Assembly: GCA_044377735.1 (NCBI GenBank)
Contig: JBILYK010000026.1
Coordinates: 1 to 36,840 of the forward strand
DNA length: 36,840 bases
Direction of reading: 5' to 3'
DNA from: Tabrizicola_A sp044377735
Lineage (GTDB): Bacteria > Pseudomonadota > Alphaproteobacteria > Rhodobacterales > Rhodobacteraceae
Below the pieces are notes generated by a model. The model saw only the letters and a program-made list of their open reading frames with translations, was not told the origin of the DNA and ran no database searches. The first letter of the stretch is position 1; the number at the start of each line of letters is the position of its first letter. The position numbers and the translations under genes are program-made. Shown piece by piece: positions 16,102-23,138 of the stretch.

Positions 16102-16848
16102 TCAGTCGCGCGCCGCAACAAAGACCGCCAGTATCTTCAGGATGCGGCCAAGGGCTTCCTCCCGCGTGGCGGCCAGTTCGGCCCGGGCGATTTCCAGCTT
16201 GCTGTCACCCAGACCCGCCGCATGGTTCACGATCGGGCAGATCGCGGCGTAGCCAAGCGCCAGTTCGCGCGCCAGCGCTGCCTCGGGCATACCGGTCTGT
16301 CCCACCAGATCGCAGCCGTCCCGCGCGAGCCGCCGCACTTCGGCTGCAGTTTCCAGCCTGGGGCCGTTGCAGCAGCCATAGCAGCCGTCATCCGCAACAC
16401 TTTGCCCCGCTGACTTTGCGGCCGCCAGAAGCCGCTGTCGCAGGGTCTCGGTAAAGGGCTGGGTGAAATCGGCATGGCGGACGGGCTGGCCATCGCTGCC
16501 ATCGTGATAGGTATCGGCGCGCCCATGGGTATAGTCGATGATCTGATCCGGCACGACCAGCACGCCCGGCCCGAAATCGGCCCTGAGCCCGCCACAGGTC
16601 GCAATCGAGATCACCTGACTGACGCCCAGTTCCCGCAATGCCCACAGATTGGCGCGGTAGTTGATCTTGTGAGGCGCCAACGCGTGTGGAGCGCCATGGC
16701 GGGGCAAAAAGGCGACCTCGCGTCCCGCAAGTTCACCGATGGTGACCGGGCCTGAGGGCGGGCCATAGGGCGTTTCCATAGTCACGCTGCGCAGCCCGGT
16801 CAGGCCCGGCAGGCTGGTGATATGGGTTCCCCCGATGATGGCGTCCAT
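16102..16848 (-). CDS. 5'-methylthioinosine phosphorylase-like enzyme (MTIP type)
   Basis: The 248-residue protein resembles the Pseudomonas 5'-methylthioinosine phosphorylase in length and in many blocks: AIIGGTHITSLPGL, METPYGPPSGPV, LPRHGAPHALAPHKINYRAN, VVPDQIIDYTHGRADTY, CNGPRLETAAEVRRLARDG and QTGMPEAALARELAL. The base-selecting residue is Asn208 (PIVNHAAG), as in MTIP (VVNPAAG), in place of Asp220 of human MTAP. It would phosphorolyse methylthioinosine or 5'-deoxyinosine to hypoxanthine and a ribose-1-phosphate derivative, which fits an upstream MtaD-type deaminase. Its gene starts a two-gene unit with the aldolase, with a LysR-type site 46 bp upstream. Confidence 0.85.
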   Translation of the reverse strand: MDAIIGGTHITSLPGLTGLRSVTMETPYGPPSGPVTIGELAGREVAFLPRHGAPHALAPHKINYRANLWALRELGVSQVISIATCGGLRADFGPGVLVVPDQIIDYTHGRADTYHDGSDGQPVRHADFTQPFTETLRQRLLAAAKSAGQSVADDGCYGCCNGPRLETAAEVRRLARDGCDLVGQTGMPEAALARELALGYAAICPIVNHAAGLGDSKLEIARAELAATREEALGRILKILAVFVAARD

Positions 16849-16893
16849 TCCGGCTCTCCTGATCCTTGTCCCTGCACCCTAGCCCCGCACGGG

Positions 16894-16943
16894 CGTTGCC
16901 GAAAGCGCTGATAATGGGACATCTCGTTGCCGCAGCGGCAACG
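16894..16943. promoter_or_regulatory. probable LysR operator B (phosphorylase/aldolase promoter)
   Basis: CGTTGCC occurs at 16894-16900 and again at 16925-16931, 31 bp apart. The second copy forms a perfect 7-bp dyad, CGTTGCC-N5-GGCAACG, with a T-N11-A core; the arms extend to 8 bp with a 3-nt loop, so it might also fold in the transcript of the amine oxidase gene, which ends at 16950. The proximal half-site is about 46 bp before the phosphorylase ATG and the dyad about 80 bp before it, the geometry expected for LysR activation of a weak promoter. Confidence 0.75.
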
Positions 16944-16949
16944 AAAGGG

Positions 16950-18233
16950 TCAGCTTTCGGCAAGGGCCAGAATGGCATCCGCGGCCACCTCGCCCGAGGC
17001 GACGGCCCCCTCGAACCAGCCGGAACCCGTGGCGGCAATATCGCTGCCGGCGAAATGCAGGTGCCCATGTTGCGCCCATTCGGGGGCGGCAAAGAGCGCG
17101 CTTTGGCCCAGTCCATGCGACACCCAGGTGCCCGCCGACCAGGGGTCGCGGACCCAGTCGTGCCAGTCATGGTCCAAAAGCGTGGCTTCGGGGAAGAACT
17201 GCCGCAACGCCCGGTCGATCGCCGCACCCGATGTATCCGCGACCTCATCCGCCAAACCAAATCCGATAACTGCCGTCGTGCCGTCCGATAGAGCGCGTTC
17301 AGACAACATCAACCGCAAACCCCCAGCCTCGCCGGTAACCAATACGCCCGGCTGCACCCCCCGGACCCGCATCAACACCTTTACCGCGCGGCCCTGATGC
17401 CCTTCCTTGGCCAATTGCGTCTGGCTAGGACGCAGGGGCGGATCAAAGCGGATCGTGTCCAATGCGTTAACCGGCACTGCGACAACCAATTGCCCGGCGC
17501 GCAATTCCTGACCGCTGGACAAACGCAAGGCGGCATGGTCGCCGCGATCCGCCACCGCCACCACCGCATCGCCCAAGATCACCTTTGCCCCACTGGCAGC
17601 AATCATGCGGGCGGTCAGCGTGCCGACGCCGCCCTCGATCGTGTGGGTCAGTTCTTCCAGCGTGGCCTCCATCGTGCCGCCGCAATAGGACGCGCATTGC
17701 AGCGCATCCAGAACATTGACCTTGGTGATGTCGGCAGATCCGCTCAGCGTCCACCAGGCGATGAATTCGCGACGGACCGTTTCAGGCAGGCCTCGCGCCT
17801 GCATGTAATCGGCAAAGGACATTCCTGCCCAGGGGTTACCCCCTTCCCAGCGTCCGGCCCCGCCCTGCATGGCCATGGAATCCGCTTGCACAACGGCAAG
17901 TCCTTGCAGATGGACCTCAAGCCTGTCTGCCGCGACAGGCGCATCGGTTCGCAGGACCGCGCCGTCATGCCAGCGCCGTTCGGTCACAGACAGCCTTGGC
18001 CGCAGGCCCATGCCGAAACGGTTGGTCAGGGCCTTCATCCGAAGGTGCCATTCGCAAATCCAGCCGCCGCCGAATTCCCAAAGATCAGGCAGATCGCCGA
18101 AGGCCCGCGAATAGGTGCGCCCGCCCAGGCGGCCACGTGCCTCGACCAAGGTAACGCTTTGCCCGGCATCCGCCAAGCGCAGCGCCGCCGCTGCCCCCGC
18201 AAGGCCCGCCCCGATGACCACCACCTTTTGCAT
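16950..18233 (-). CDS. flavin-containing amine oxidase
   Basis: The 427-residue protein starts at the ATG at 18233, preceded by GGAGGG; a longer upstream frame has no such signal. It has the monoamine/polyamine oxidase layout: dinucleotide motif GAGLAG (8-13), EARGRLGGRTYS (31-42), EFGGGWI and a C-terminal FAD segment around HFAGSDIAATGSGWFEGAVA. Such enzymes oxidise a primary or secondary amine to an imine, then an aldehyde, with release of peroxide. The substrate is unknown. Its promoter carries the same two-half-site element as the nucleoside-salvage promoters, so it probably belongs to the same regulon and acts on an amine connected with that substrate, such as a polyamine. Confidence 0.85.
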   Translation of the reverse strand: MQKVVVIGAGLAGAAAALRLADAGQSVTLVEARGRLGGRTYSRAFGDLPDLWEFGGGWICEWHLRMKALTNRFGMGLRPRLSVTERRWHDGAVLRTDAPVAADRLEVHLQGLAVVQADSMAMQGGAGRWEGGNPWAGMSFADYMQARGLPETVRREFIAWWTLSGSADITKVNVLDALQCASYCGGTMEATLEELTHTIEGGVGTLTARMIAASGAKVILGDAVVAVADRGDHAALRLSSGQELRAGQLVVAVPVNALDTIRFDPPLRPSQTQLAKEGHQGRAVKVLMRVRGVQPGVLVTGEAGGLRLMLSERALSDGTTAVIGFGLADEVADTSGAAIDRALRQFFPEATLLDHDWHDWVRDPWSAGTWVSHGLGQSALFAAPEWAQHGHLHFAGSDIAATGSGWFEGAVASGEVAADAILALAES

Positions 18234-18576
18234 GTTCCCTCCGCTCGCCAAACGGCGGGCCGTCTTGCTTTCAGCCAACATAGGTTTGCCCATCCGTTGC
18301 CGACATCGCTATTTTCATCACATTACGTTGCCTAAATCAGAACAACTTACCCCGATATGCGAAATTTCGGGGTGTTTCAGGGGGAAACTGGCGCAACAGG
18401 CCGCAAACGCCACAATGGCCTCGGCCGGCCTGTCGCGAGCAAAACTTGACAGGCAAAAGCAGCCGAACAACAAAGGGACGTGCCCGCAATCTGGCCATTG
18501 CCAACCAGCTCCGCGACCGAGGATGCGGTCGCGCGCCGGACGATTGTTCCATCAAAGCCGCAGCCTGTGAGGGATC
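18234..18576. other. divergent intergenic region between two flavin oxidases
   Basis: This 343-bp stretch separates the minus-strand amine oxidase from the plus-strand PuuB/DadA-like gene. It holds operator C (18295-18332). I see no other gene, tRNA or clear terminator. GAGGGA before 18577 is the ribosome binding site of the plus-strand gene. Confidence 0.7.
18295..18332. promoter_or_regulatory. probable LysR operator C (amine oxidase promoter)
   Basis: CGTTGCC occurs at 18295-18301 and 18326-18332, again 31 bp apart, with the same internal landmarks as operator B: CGTTGCCGA.A..GCT after the first copy and ACAT three bases before the second. Unlike operators A and B the second half-site has no matching right arm. 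It lies about 62 bp upstream of the amine oxidase ATG and could also serve the divergent oxidase gene. Confidence 0.65.
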
Positions 18577-19953
18577 ATGAAAATCGGGGATGTTAGCTAC
18601 TGGTTTGCCGATGTCGGCCTGCCACATTCGCGCCGTCCGGCCCTGACCGGCGACACGACGGCCGATGTGGCCATCATCGGTGCCGGATACACGGGCCTTT
18701 GGACCGCCTACTACCTGCGCAAGGCCGATCCTTCGCTGCGGGTTGTGGTGCTGGAAAAGGAATTCGCCGGTTTCGGCGCGTCGGGTCGCAATGGCGGCTG
18801 GCTAACGGGCGGCTTTGCCTGGCACCATGACCGCTATGCTCAGGATCGGGGGCGCGACGCAGTAATGGGCATGGTCCGGGCGCTGAACGGCACCGTTGAA
18901 GAGGTGATCCGCGTTTGCCGAGACGAAGGGATCGACGCCGACATCCTGCCGAATGACGAACTGGTCGTCGCCACCACCCGCGCTCAGCTTGACCGGCTAA
19001 GGGGCGAAATTGCCCATCGGCGGGCCTGGGGCGAAGAGGACCGGGTCTTTGAAGTTTCGGCCGATGAAGCCCGCGCCCGGGTCAACATCCCCGGAATTCG
19101 GGGCGGCATGGTCGTCAAAGGCGTAGCCCGGGTGCAGCCCGCCAAACTGGTGCGCGGTCTGGCCGATGCCGCCGAGCGTGCCGGGGCGGTGATCCACGAG
19201 GGAACGGCGGTCCTGAGCTATGAAAGCGGGCGGGTGGTCACGCAACACGGTGTCGTGCGCGCGCCCATCATCCTGCGCGCGACCGAGGGCTTTACCGCCG
19301 GCCTTCCCGGCCACAAGCGGGAATGGTTGCCGCTGAACACGGCTCAGATCGTGACGAAACCCTTGCCGCAATCGGTCTGGGACCAGATTGGCTGGGCCGG
19401 GCACGAACTGTTCGCGGACTGTGCGAATTCCTATGTCTATTGCCAGCGCACCCGCGATGGGCGCATTGCACTTGGCGGGCGCGGTATTCCGTATCGCTAT
19501 GGCTCGGTGTTCGAGGATCACAACGGCACCCCCACCCCCGAAACGATCGACCGACTGACCGCCCTTTTGCAGCGCCATTTCCCTGCCGCTGCGGCGCAGG
19601 GTGTCGACCATGCCTGGTGCGGCATCATCGCGGTTCCGCGTGACTGGTGCGCCACCGTCGGTCTGGACCGCAAGACCGGACTTGGCTGGGCGGGCGGCTA
19701 TGTCGGGGTCGGCGTTTCGACCGCCAATCTGGCAGGCCGGACTTTGACCGACCTTGCACTTGGTCGTGACAGCGACCTGACGGGTCTTTCATGGGTCAAT
19801 CGGCGCCCCCGCAACTGGGAATCCGAACCCCTGCGCTGGTTGGGCGTCCATACCATGTACAGTTTGCTGCGCATTGCCGACAACAGGGAGACCCGGCTTG
19901 GAATCCCCCCTTCCCGGTTCGCAAGACTGGGTAAATGGATTACCGGCAAGTAG
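18577..19953 (+). CDS. FAD-dependent oxidase, PuuB/DadA-like (DAO family)
   Basis: The 458-residue protein has the D-amino-acid-oxidase fold: VAIIGAGYTGLWTAYYLR (33-50), the GFGASGRNGGW motif (65-75), a central domain, and the C-terminal FAD segment GWAGGYVGVGVSTANLAGRT. The overall layout resembles gamma-glutamylputrescine oxidase (PuuB) and related amine or amino-acid oxidases. These oxidise a secondary amine or amino acid with release of peroxide or electrons. The gene is divergent from the flavin amine oxidase and shares its upstream region. With the class III aminotransferase in the main operon, it suggests amine breakdown alongside nucleoside salvage. Confidence 0.85.
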   Translation: MKIGDVSYWFADVGLPHSRRPALTGDTTADVAIIGAGYTGLWTAYYLRKADPSLRVVVLEKEFAGFGASGRNGGWLTGGFAWHHDRYAQDRGRDAVMGMVRALNGTVEEVIRVCRDEGIDADILPNDELVVATTRAQLDRLRGEIAHRRAWGEEDRVFEVSADEARARVNIPGIRGGMVVKGVARVQPAKLVRGLADAAERAGAVIHEGTAVLSYESGRVVTQHGVVRAPIILRATEGFTAGLPGHKREWLPLNTAQIVTKPLPQSVWDQIGWAGHELFADCANSYVYCQRTRDGRIALGGRGIPYRYGSVFEDHNGTPTPETIDRLTALLQRHFPAAAAQGVDHAWCGIIAVPRDWCATVGLDRKTGLGWAGGYVGVGVSTANLAGRTLTDLALGRDSDLTGLSWVNRRPRNWESEPLRWLGVHTMYSLLRIADNRETRLGIPPSRFARLGKWITGK

Positions 19954-20002
19954 AGTGATGACAGACAGAGGCAAACCAGCCACGGTCTTCAAGCAATGCT
20001 AT

Positions 20003-20536
20003 TCAGTCAGGCGGCGAGAAAGCCGCATTCGCCGAAACGGCCGCTCTAAGTGCAGCACCGTCTTTCTCCGCCCTCCTAAGACACTCTGCCCCCTTTGGCC
20101 CCCTGCTTCACCCCACGCACTTTTGCCTCCACAGGGGCCATTTCGAACGGCGGGCGATAGCATCCCACTCGGTCTGTGCCACCAGCGCGCTGATCCCGAC
20201 GGTTAGGTTTTTCGACTCTGGCATGCCCATCGCCCCGAACCTCACCTCGTTTTCCTTGAGCGCCAACTGGAGCGCCGCGTTTCGGCTAAGCCGGTCCAAC
20301 TTGGCGATCATCAACTTCTTACCTGTGACCTCCGCCTGATGCAGCGCGCTGCGGAGTTTTATCCGGTATGCCTTGCACCCGTTCTCGACCTCTGTGAACC
20401 GCGCCGGGGCCTCCGAGCCCAAAGAGGCGCCGAAGTTCTCGATCACTTTGCGTTGTCCCTCCAGCCTGGGCCCGCCGGCCCCCTGCCGGACCGTCGAGAC
20501 TCGCTCGCAGGTTAGCGGTCGCTGCAATCCCGCCAT
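20003..20536 (-). pseudogene. frameshifted serine recombinase (resolvase/invertase family)
   Basis: The minus-strand reading gives the resolvase N-terminal domain: CERVSTVRQGAG, then LEGQRKVIENFGASLGSEA, KLMIAKLDRLSRNAALQLAL and LTVGISALVAQTEWDAIARR. The catalytic serine in ERVST is present. After IARRSK the frame ends early. The next frame continues the family pattern (EMAPVEAKVRGVKQGAKGG), and a third carries the tail (EKDGAALRAAVSANAAFS) to a stop at 20003-20005. At least two frame shifts and a stop make it non-functional. Short recombinases of this type ride on mobile elements. Confidence 0.75.
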
Positions 20537-20842
20537 TCCTTCCAACATTGAACAACTGCCTGACGTTGGTTTGGCAGTTCTGTTTATCCAGTCGACTTGA
20601 AACCAGAGGCACGACGTGGCCTTGCTCGTTCGAAGCGGACTTCGACGCGGCATGCAGCGAACGACAGCTTTCCGCCGAGGCCGTGTGGAAACTCGGCGGC
20701 CCCAACCGTCTGGGCCGCAAGTTCAGCCAGTTTGTAGATTTTGGCTCAGATTGGTCACGTGTTTCGTTTTGGGCGCCTCCGGGGGCCGGCGAAAAGCCTC
20801 GGCTCACGCCGAACTGTCGATTGCTGGCAGTTTTGTCCCGGA
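20537..20842. other. decayed intergenic sequence inside the mobile-element scar
   Basis: About 300 bp between the recombinase remnant and the IS1182-like remnant. Several short frames are open on both strands but none resembles a known family. I see no gene here. Confidence 0.5.
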
Positions 20843-21034
20843 TCACCCCGGGATTGTCGCAATCAACCTCCTGATGCCGACCAGTGCGATCATTCGCTTG
20901 ATGTTGTAGGCCAGCACATTCAGCGACATTTCCGTGCGGACCCCAAGAAGCCGTTGGGTCAGGAAATGGCAGGGTCCCGTCCAGGACTTAATCGTACCAA
21001 ACGGGTGTTCGACTGTAGAGCGGCGGACGCTCAT
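20843..21034 (-). pseudogene. C-terminal fragment of an IS1182-like DDE transposase
   Basis: About 63 residues: RRSTVEHPFGTIKSWTGPCH, then FLTQRLLGVRTEMSLNVLAY, then NIKRMIALVGI. This is the conserved C-terminal block of IS1182-type transposases, including the final glutamate of the DDE triad (VEHPFG). The rest of the gene is absent; upstream on this strand the sequence switches to an IstB fragment in the opposite orientation. Confidence 0.75.
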
Positions 21035-21057
21035 TGGGGCGGCCGGGCTGCGGCGGC

Positions 21058-21357
21058 GGGCAAGGATCTCTCCGGCTTCGACTTCGCCGCCAGCGAGATC
21101 AACGAGGCCACTGTCCGGACCCTGCACCGCTGCGAGTTCATGGATGAGGCCCAGAACGTCGTGCTGATCGGTGGGCCTGGAACCGGCAAGACCCATGTCG
21201 CCACCGCGCTCGGCATCCAAGCCATCGAACATCACCGCCGAAAGGCCCGCTTCTTCTCGACCATCGAACTGGTCAACGCCCTCGAGCAGGAAAAGGCCAA
21301 GGGCAAGGCCGGGCAGATCGCAGAGGGCCTGACCAAGCTCGACCTCGTGATCCTGTC
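21058..21357 (+). pseudogene. internal fragment of IS21-family IstB ATPase
   Basis: The plus-strand frame encodes DLSGFDFAASEINEATVRTL, HRCEFMDEAQNVVLIGGPGTG (Walker A GGPGTGKTH) and FFSTIELVNALEQEKAKGKA, ending at LDLVIL where an intact IstB would continue DELGYLPF. Both ends are cut off: the N-terminus at the IS1182-like remnant and the C-terminus at the IS3-type remnant. It is the helper ATPase of an IS21 transposase, not functional here. Confidence 0.85.
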
Positions 21358-21425
21358 CGTCGTCGAATGGTCTGGAACAGCCGCGGTGATTTTGGAGCCT
21401 AGGTCATTGGCTCGTCAGGTTCGGG

Positions 21426-21840
21426 TTATGCTGCTTGACGGTGACGGTTCAAGCTGCTGTTTTGGATAGTTTTTTGTTTGATGCGTCTCGTTTCAGCCAG
21501 GATGGTTTCGCGGCACCCGAAGTAGACATCAGCTGGTGTGAGGTTGCCGATGCTCTCGTGGTAGGGGTGGTTGTTGTAGTGTTTGATGACGGCGGCGATG
21601 GTGGCTTCAAGTTCCCCTTCGAAGAAGTAGTTTTCGAGCAGGATGCGGTTCTTCAGGGTCTGATGCCATCTCTCGATCTTGCCCTGGGTCTTCGGATGTA
21701 TCGGCGCGCCGCGGACGCACTTCATGTCTTTTTCTTCAAGATATTCCGCTAGATCCCCGGCGATGTAGGACGAGTTGTTGTCACTTAGAAGCCTGGGATT
21801 GTGCAGAACTCTGGCCCTGTCGCAGCCTGATGCGGCAAGA
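21426..21840 (-). pseudogene. C-terminal fragment of an IS3-family transposase (OrfB, rve domain)
   Basis: The minus-strand frame reads ASGCDRARVLHNPRLLSDNN, SSYIAGDLAEYLEEKDMKC, then GAPIHPKTQGKIERWHQTLK and NHPYHESIGNLTPADVYFG, with a normal stop at 21426-21428. This is the second half of the integrase catalytic domain of IS3-type OrfB, with the SDN aspartate and the KIERWH glutamate. It is cut at 21840 exactly where the left inverted repeat of the IS6 element starts, so the IS6 insertion or a later deletion removed its upstream part. Confidence 0.85.
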
Positions 21841-22330
21841 GGTTGTTGTCAGAGGAACTTGAGTTGCCGCGGGGCAGCGTGGGCCACTAGCCTGACCGCA
21901 CGACCCAGCGCTCCCCATTCCGCTACTTCAAGACCAGCCCTGAGATCATCCGGCTTGCGGTGATTCGCTACATTTGCTTCCCGCTATCGCTGCACAGCGT
22001 TCCTGACCAGCTGCATAAGCGCGGGCTCGAAATTAGCCACGAAACGGTTCGCTACTGTTGGAACCGATTTGGTCCGATGTTTGCTACGAAACTCCGACGG
22101 ACGGGAGCGTGCCATGTTGCAGTTTCGGCGCATCCGAACACTACAGAAGTTCGCGTCAGTTCATGCGTCAATACACAACCACTTTCTTACGGAGCACCAC
22201 CTTCTAAACCGCGAGCACTTCAAGCAATCCCGTGCCGCCACTCTCGCCGAGTGGTGCGCCCTGCTTGCGGCCTGATACCCGAGTTGGGTTGGGCAAACTG
22301 AGCCTGGTTCGCGTTTGTCTGACAGCACCC
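21841..22330 (+). mobile_element. IS6-family element with internal deletion but both terminal repeats
   Basis: The left end at 21841-21858 (GGTTGTTGTCAGAGGAAC) pairs with the inverted right end at 22313-22330 (14 of 18 positions). Between them is a broken IS6 transposase. The element spans 490 bp against roughly 800 bp for the family. The 8-bp flanks (CGGCAAGA and AAGCCGAC) differ, so there is no target duplication, consistent with IS6-mediated deletion or rearrangement. It forms the boundary between the IS3 remnant and the TetR gene. Confidence 0.75.
21896..22275 (+). pseudogene. IS6-family transposase with a large internal deletion
   Basis: The N-terminal part reads FRYFKTSPEIIRLAVIRYIC and ISHETVRYCWNRFGPMFATK, the standard start of IS6/IS26-like transposases. 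Around 22094 it jumps, in another frame, to RERAMLQFRRIRTLQKFASV then HASIHNHFLTEHHLLNREHF and AALAEW-like TLAEWCALLAA, the standard C-terminus. The DDE catalytic centre between them is missing (roughly 120-130 codons). It cannot encode an active transposase. Confidence 0.8.
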
Positions 22331-22340
22331 AAGCCGACAT

Positions 22341-23012
22341 TCACCGATCTGACTGCGAAGTCCACGATCCAGTCGATGCGGTAATGCGTCTTGGTCCAAA
22401 ACCGCACAAATCCTCTGCCGACGGTTCAACCCCCGTAAAGCTGCGCAGATATGTGGACAGATGTGATAGGCGCTCATCAAGTGTTTCGCCCAGATCCATC
22501 GCATAGTAGCCAATCTGCATGTAATAGAGCACGCGGGCGCGGATGAAGGCGTCTTCTTCTGAGTACCCATGGCGCAGATACATGTCCCGGATGGCAAGGA
22601 CGCGGTCGGCATCTGCTTGATCCACAGCCGTTCGAACCGACGCGGACTTTCTTGACCAAGACCGGATGGCCGCATCGAGGTGCGGATTAAAGGTATCTTC
22701 GTCAATCCAGCACTCGAACACGTTCAGGACCGCGCGAATGATGGTCGGCGCCTGGCGGGCGGCCCGCTCGACGATGGCTCGGGTATTGGTGTCGCGCCAA
22801 TGGACAAGCAATTGGTCCAGCAGGTCGTCCCGATCCTTGAAGTACCAGTAGAAACTAGACCGTGACACGCCAAGTGCCTCGGACAGCGGCATGACGCGCA
22901 CCGCGTCCACGCCCTGCGCCATGAGGGTCGCAAGGGCAATCCGCATCCAGTCCTCGCGGGTGACCTTGGTGTTGTTGCCGATCCGGCGAAGTTCGGGCGT
23001 TTCGGTGTTCAT
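22341..23012 (-). CDS. TetR-family regulator of the divergent operon
   Basis: From the ATG at 23012 the protein is 223 residues; a longer frame from 23096 would run into the promoter of the divergent gene and is rejected. The TetR HTH is clear: REDWMRIALATLMAQGVDAV, then LSEALGVSRSSFYWYFKDRD. The ligand-binding domain carries ARVLYYMQIGYYAMDLGETL near the end. The last ~20 residues (CGFGPRRITASTGSWTSQSDR) do not look like a TetR tail, and the stop is only 10 bp from the right end of the IS6 remnant, so the native C-terminus may have been replaced. It probably represses the operon starting at 23139 through the palindrome in the shared 126-bp gap. Confidence 0.85.
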   Translation of the reverse strand: MNTETPELRRIGNNTKVTREDWMRIALATLMAQGVDAVRVMPLSEALGVSRSSFYWYFKDRDDLLDQLLVHWRDTNTRAIVERAARQAPTIIRAVLNVFECWIDEDTFNPHLDAAIRSWSRKSASVRTAVDQADADRVLAIRDMYLRHGYSEEDAFIRARVLYYMQIGYYAMDLGETLDERLSHLSTYLRSFTGVEPSAEDLCGFGPRRITASTGSWTSQSDR

Positions 23013-23062
23013 GGCTGCATGGATGGCATGGCCTACCAACCAAAGCAAGGCGCGCGTGGCGT

Positions 23063-23107
23063 TCAAATGGACATGTATGAACATTTGAGTGGACACACGC
23101 GTATAGT
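23063..23107 (+). promoter_or_regulatory. TetR operator candidate and promoter of the demethylation/transport operon
   Basis: A 26-bp imperfect palindrome at 23063-23088 has perfect 7-bp outer arms (TCAAATG and CATTTGA) and partly symmetric centre (CAT..ATG). TATAGT at 23102-23107 is a likely -10 element, and a -35 at an 18-bp spacing (TGAACA, 23078-23083) falls inside the palindrome. A repressor bound there would block the plus-strand promoter. It lies in the gap between tetR and the FAD/GcvT gene. Confidence 0.55.
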
Positions 23108-23138
23108 TGAGCTAGCCTTGTGAACAAGGGGGAGTCGC

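Noticed and set aside
21833..22338. Target-site duplication around the IS6 remnant
   Set aside because: The 8-bp flanks do not match each other, so no duplication can be claimed.
23012..23096. Longer TetR start at 23096
   Set aside because: It would place coding sequence over the palindrome and the -35 region of the divergent promoter, and the added residues are not TetR-like.
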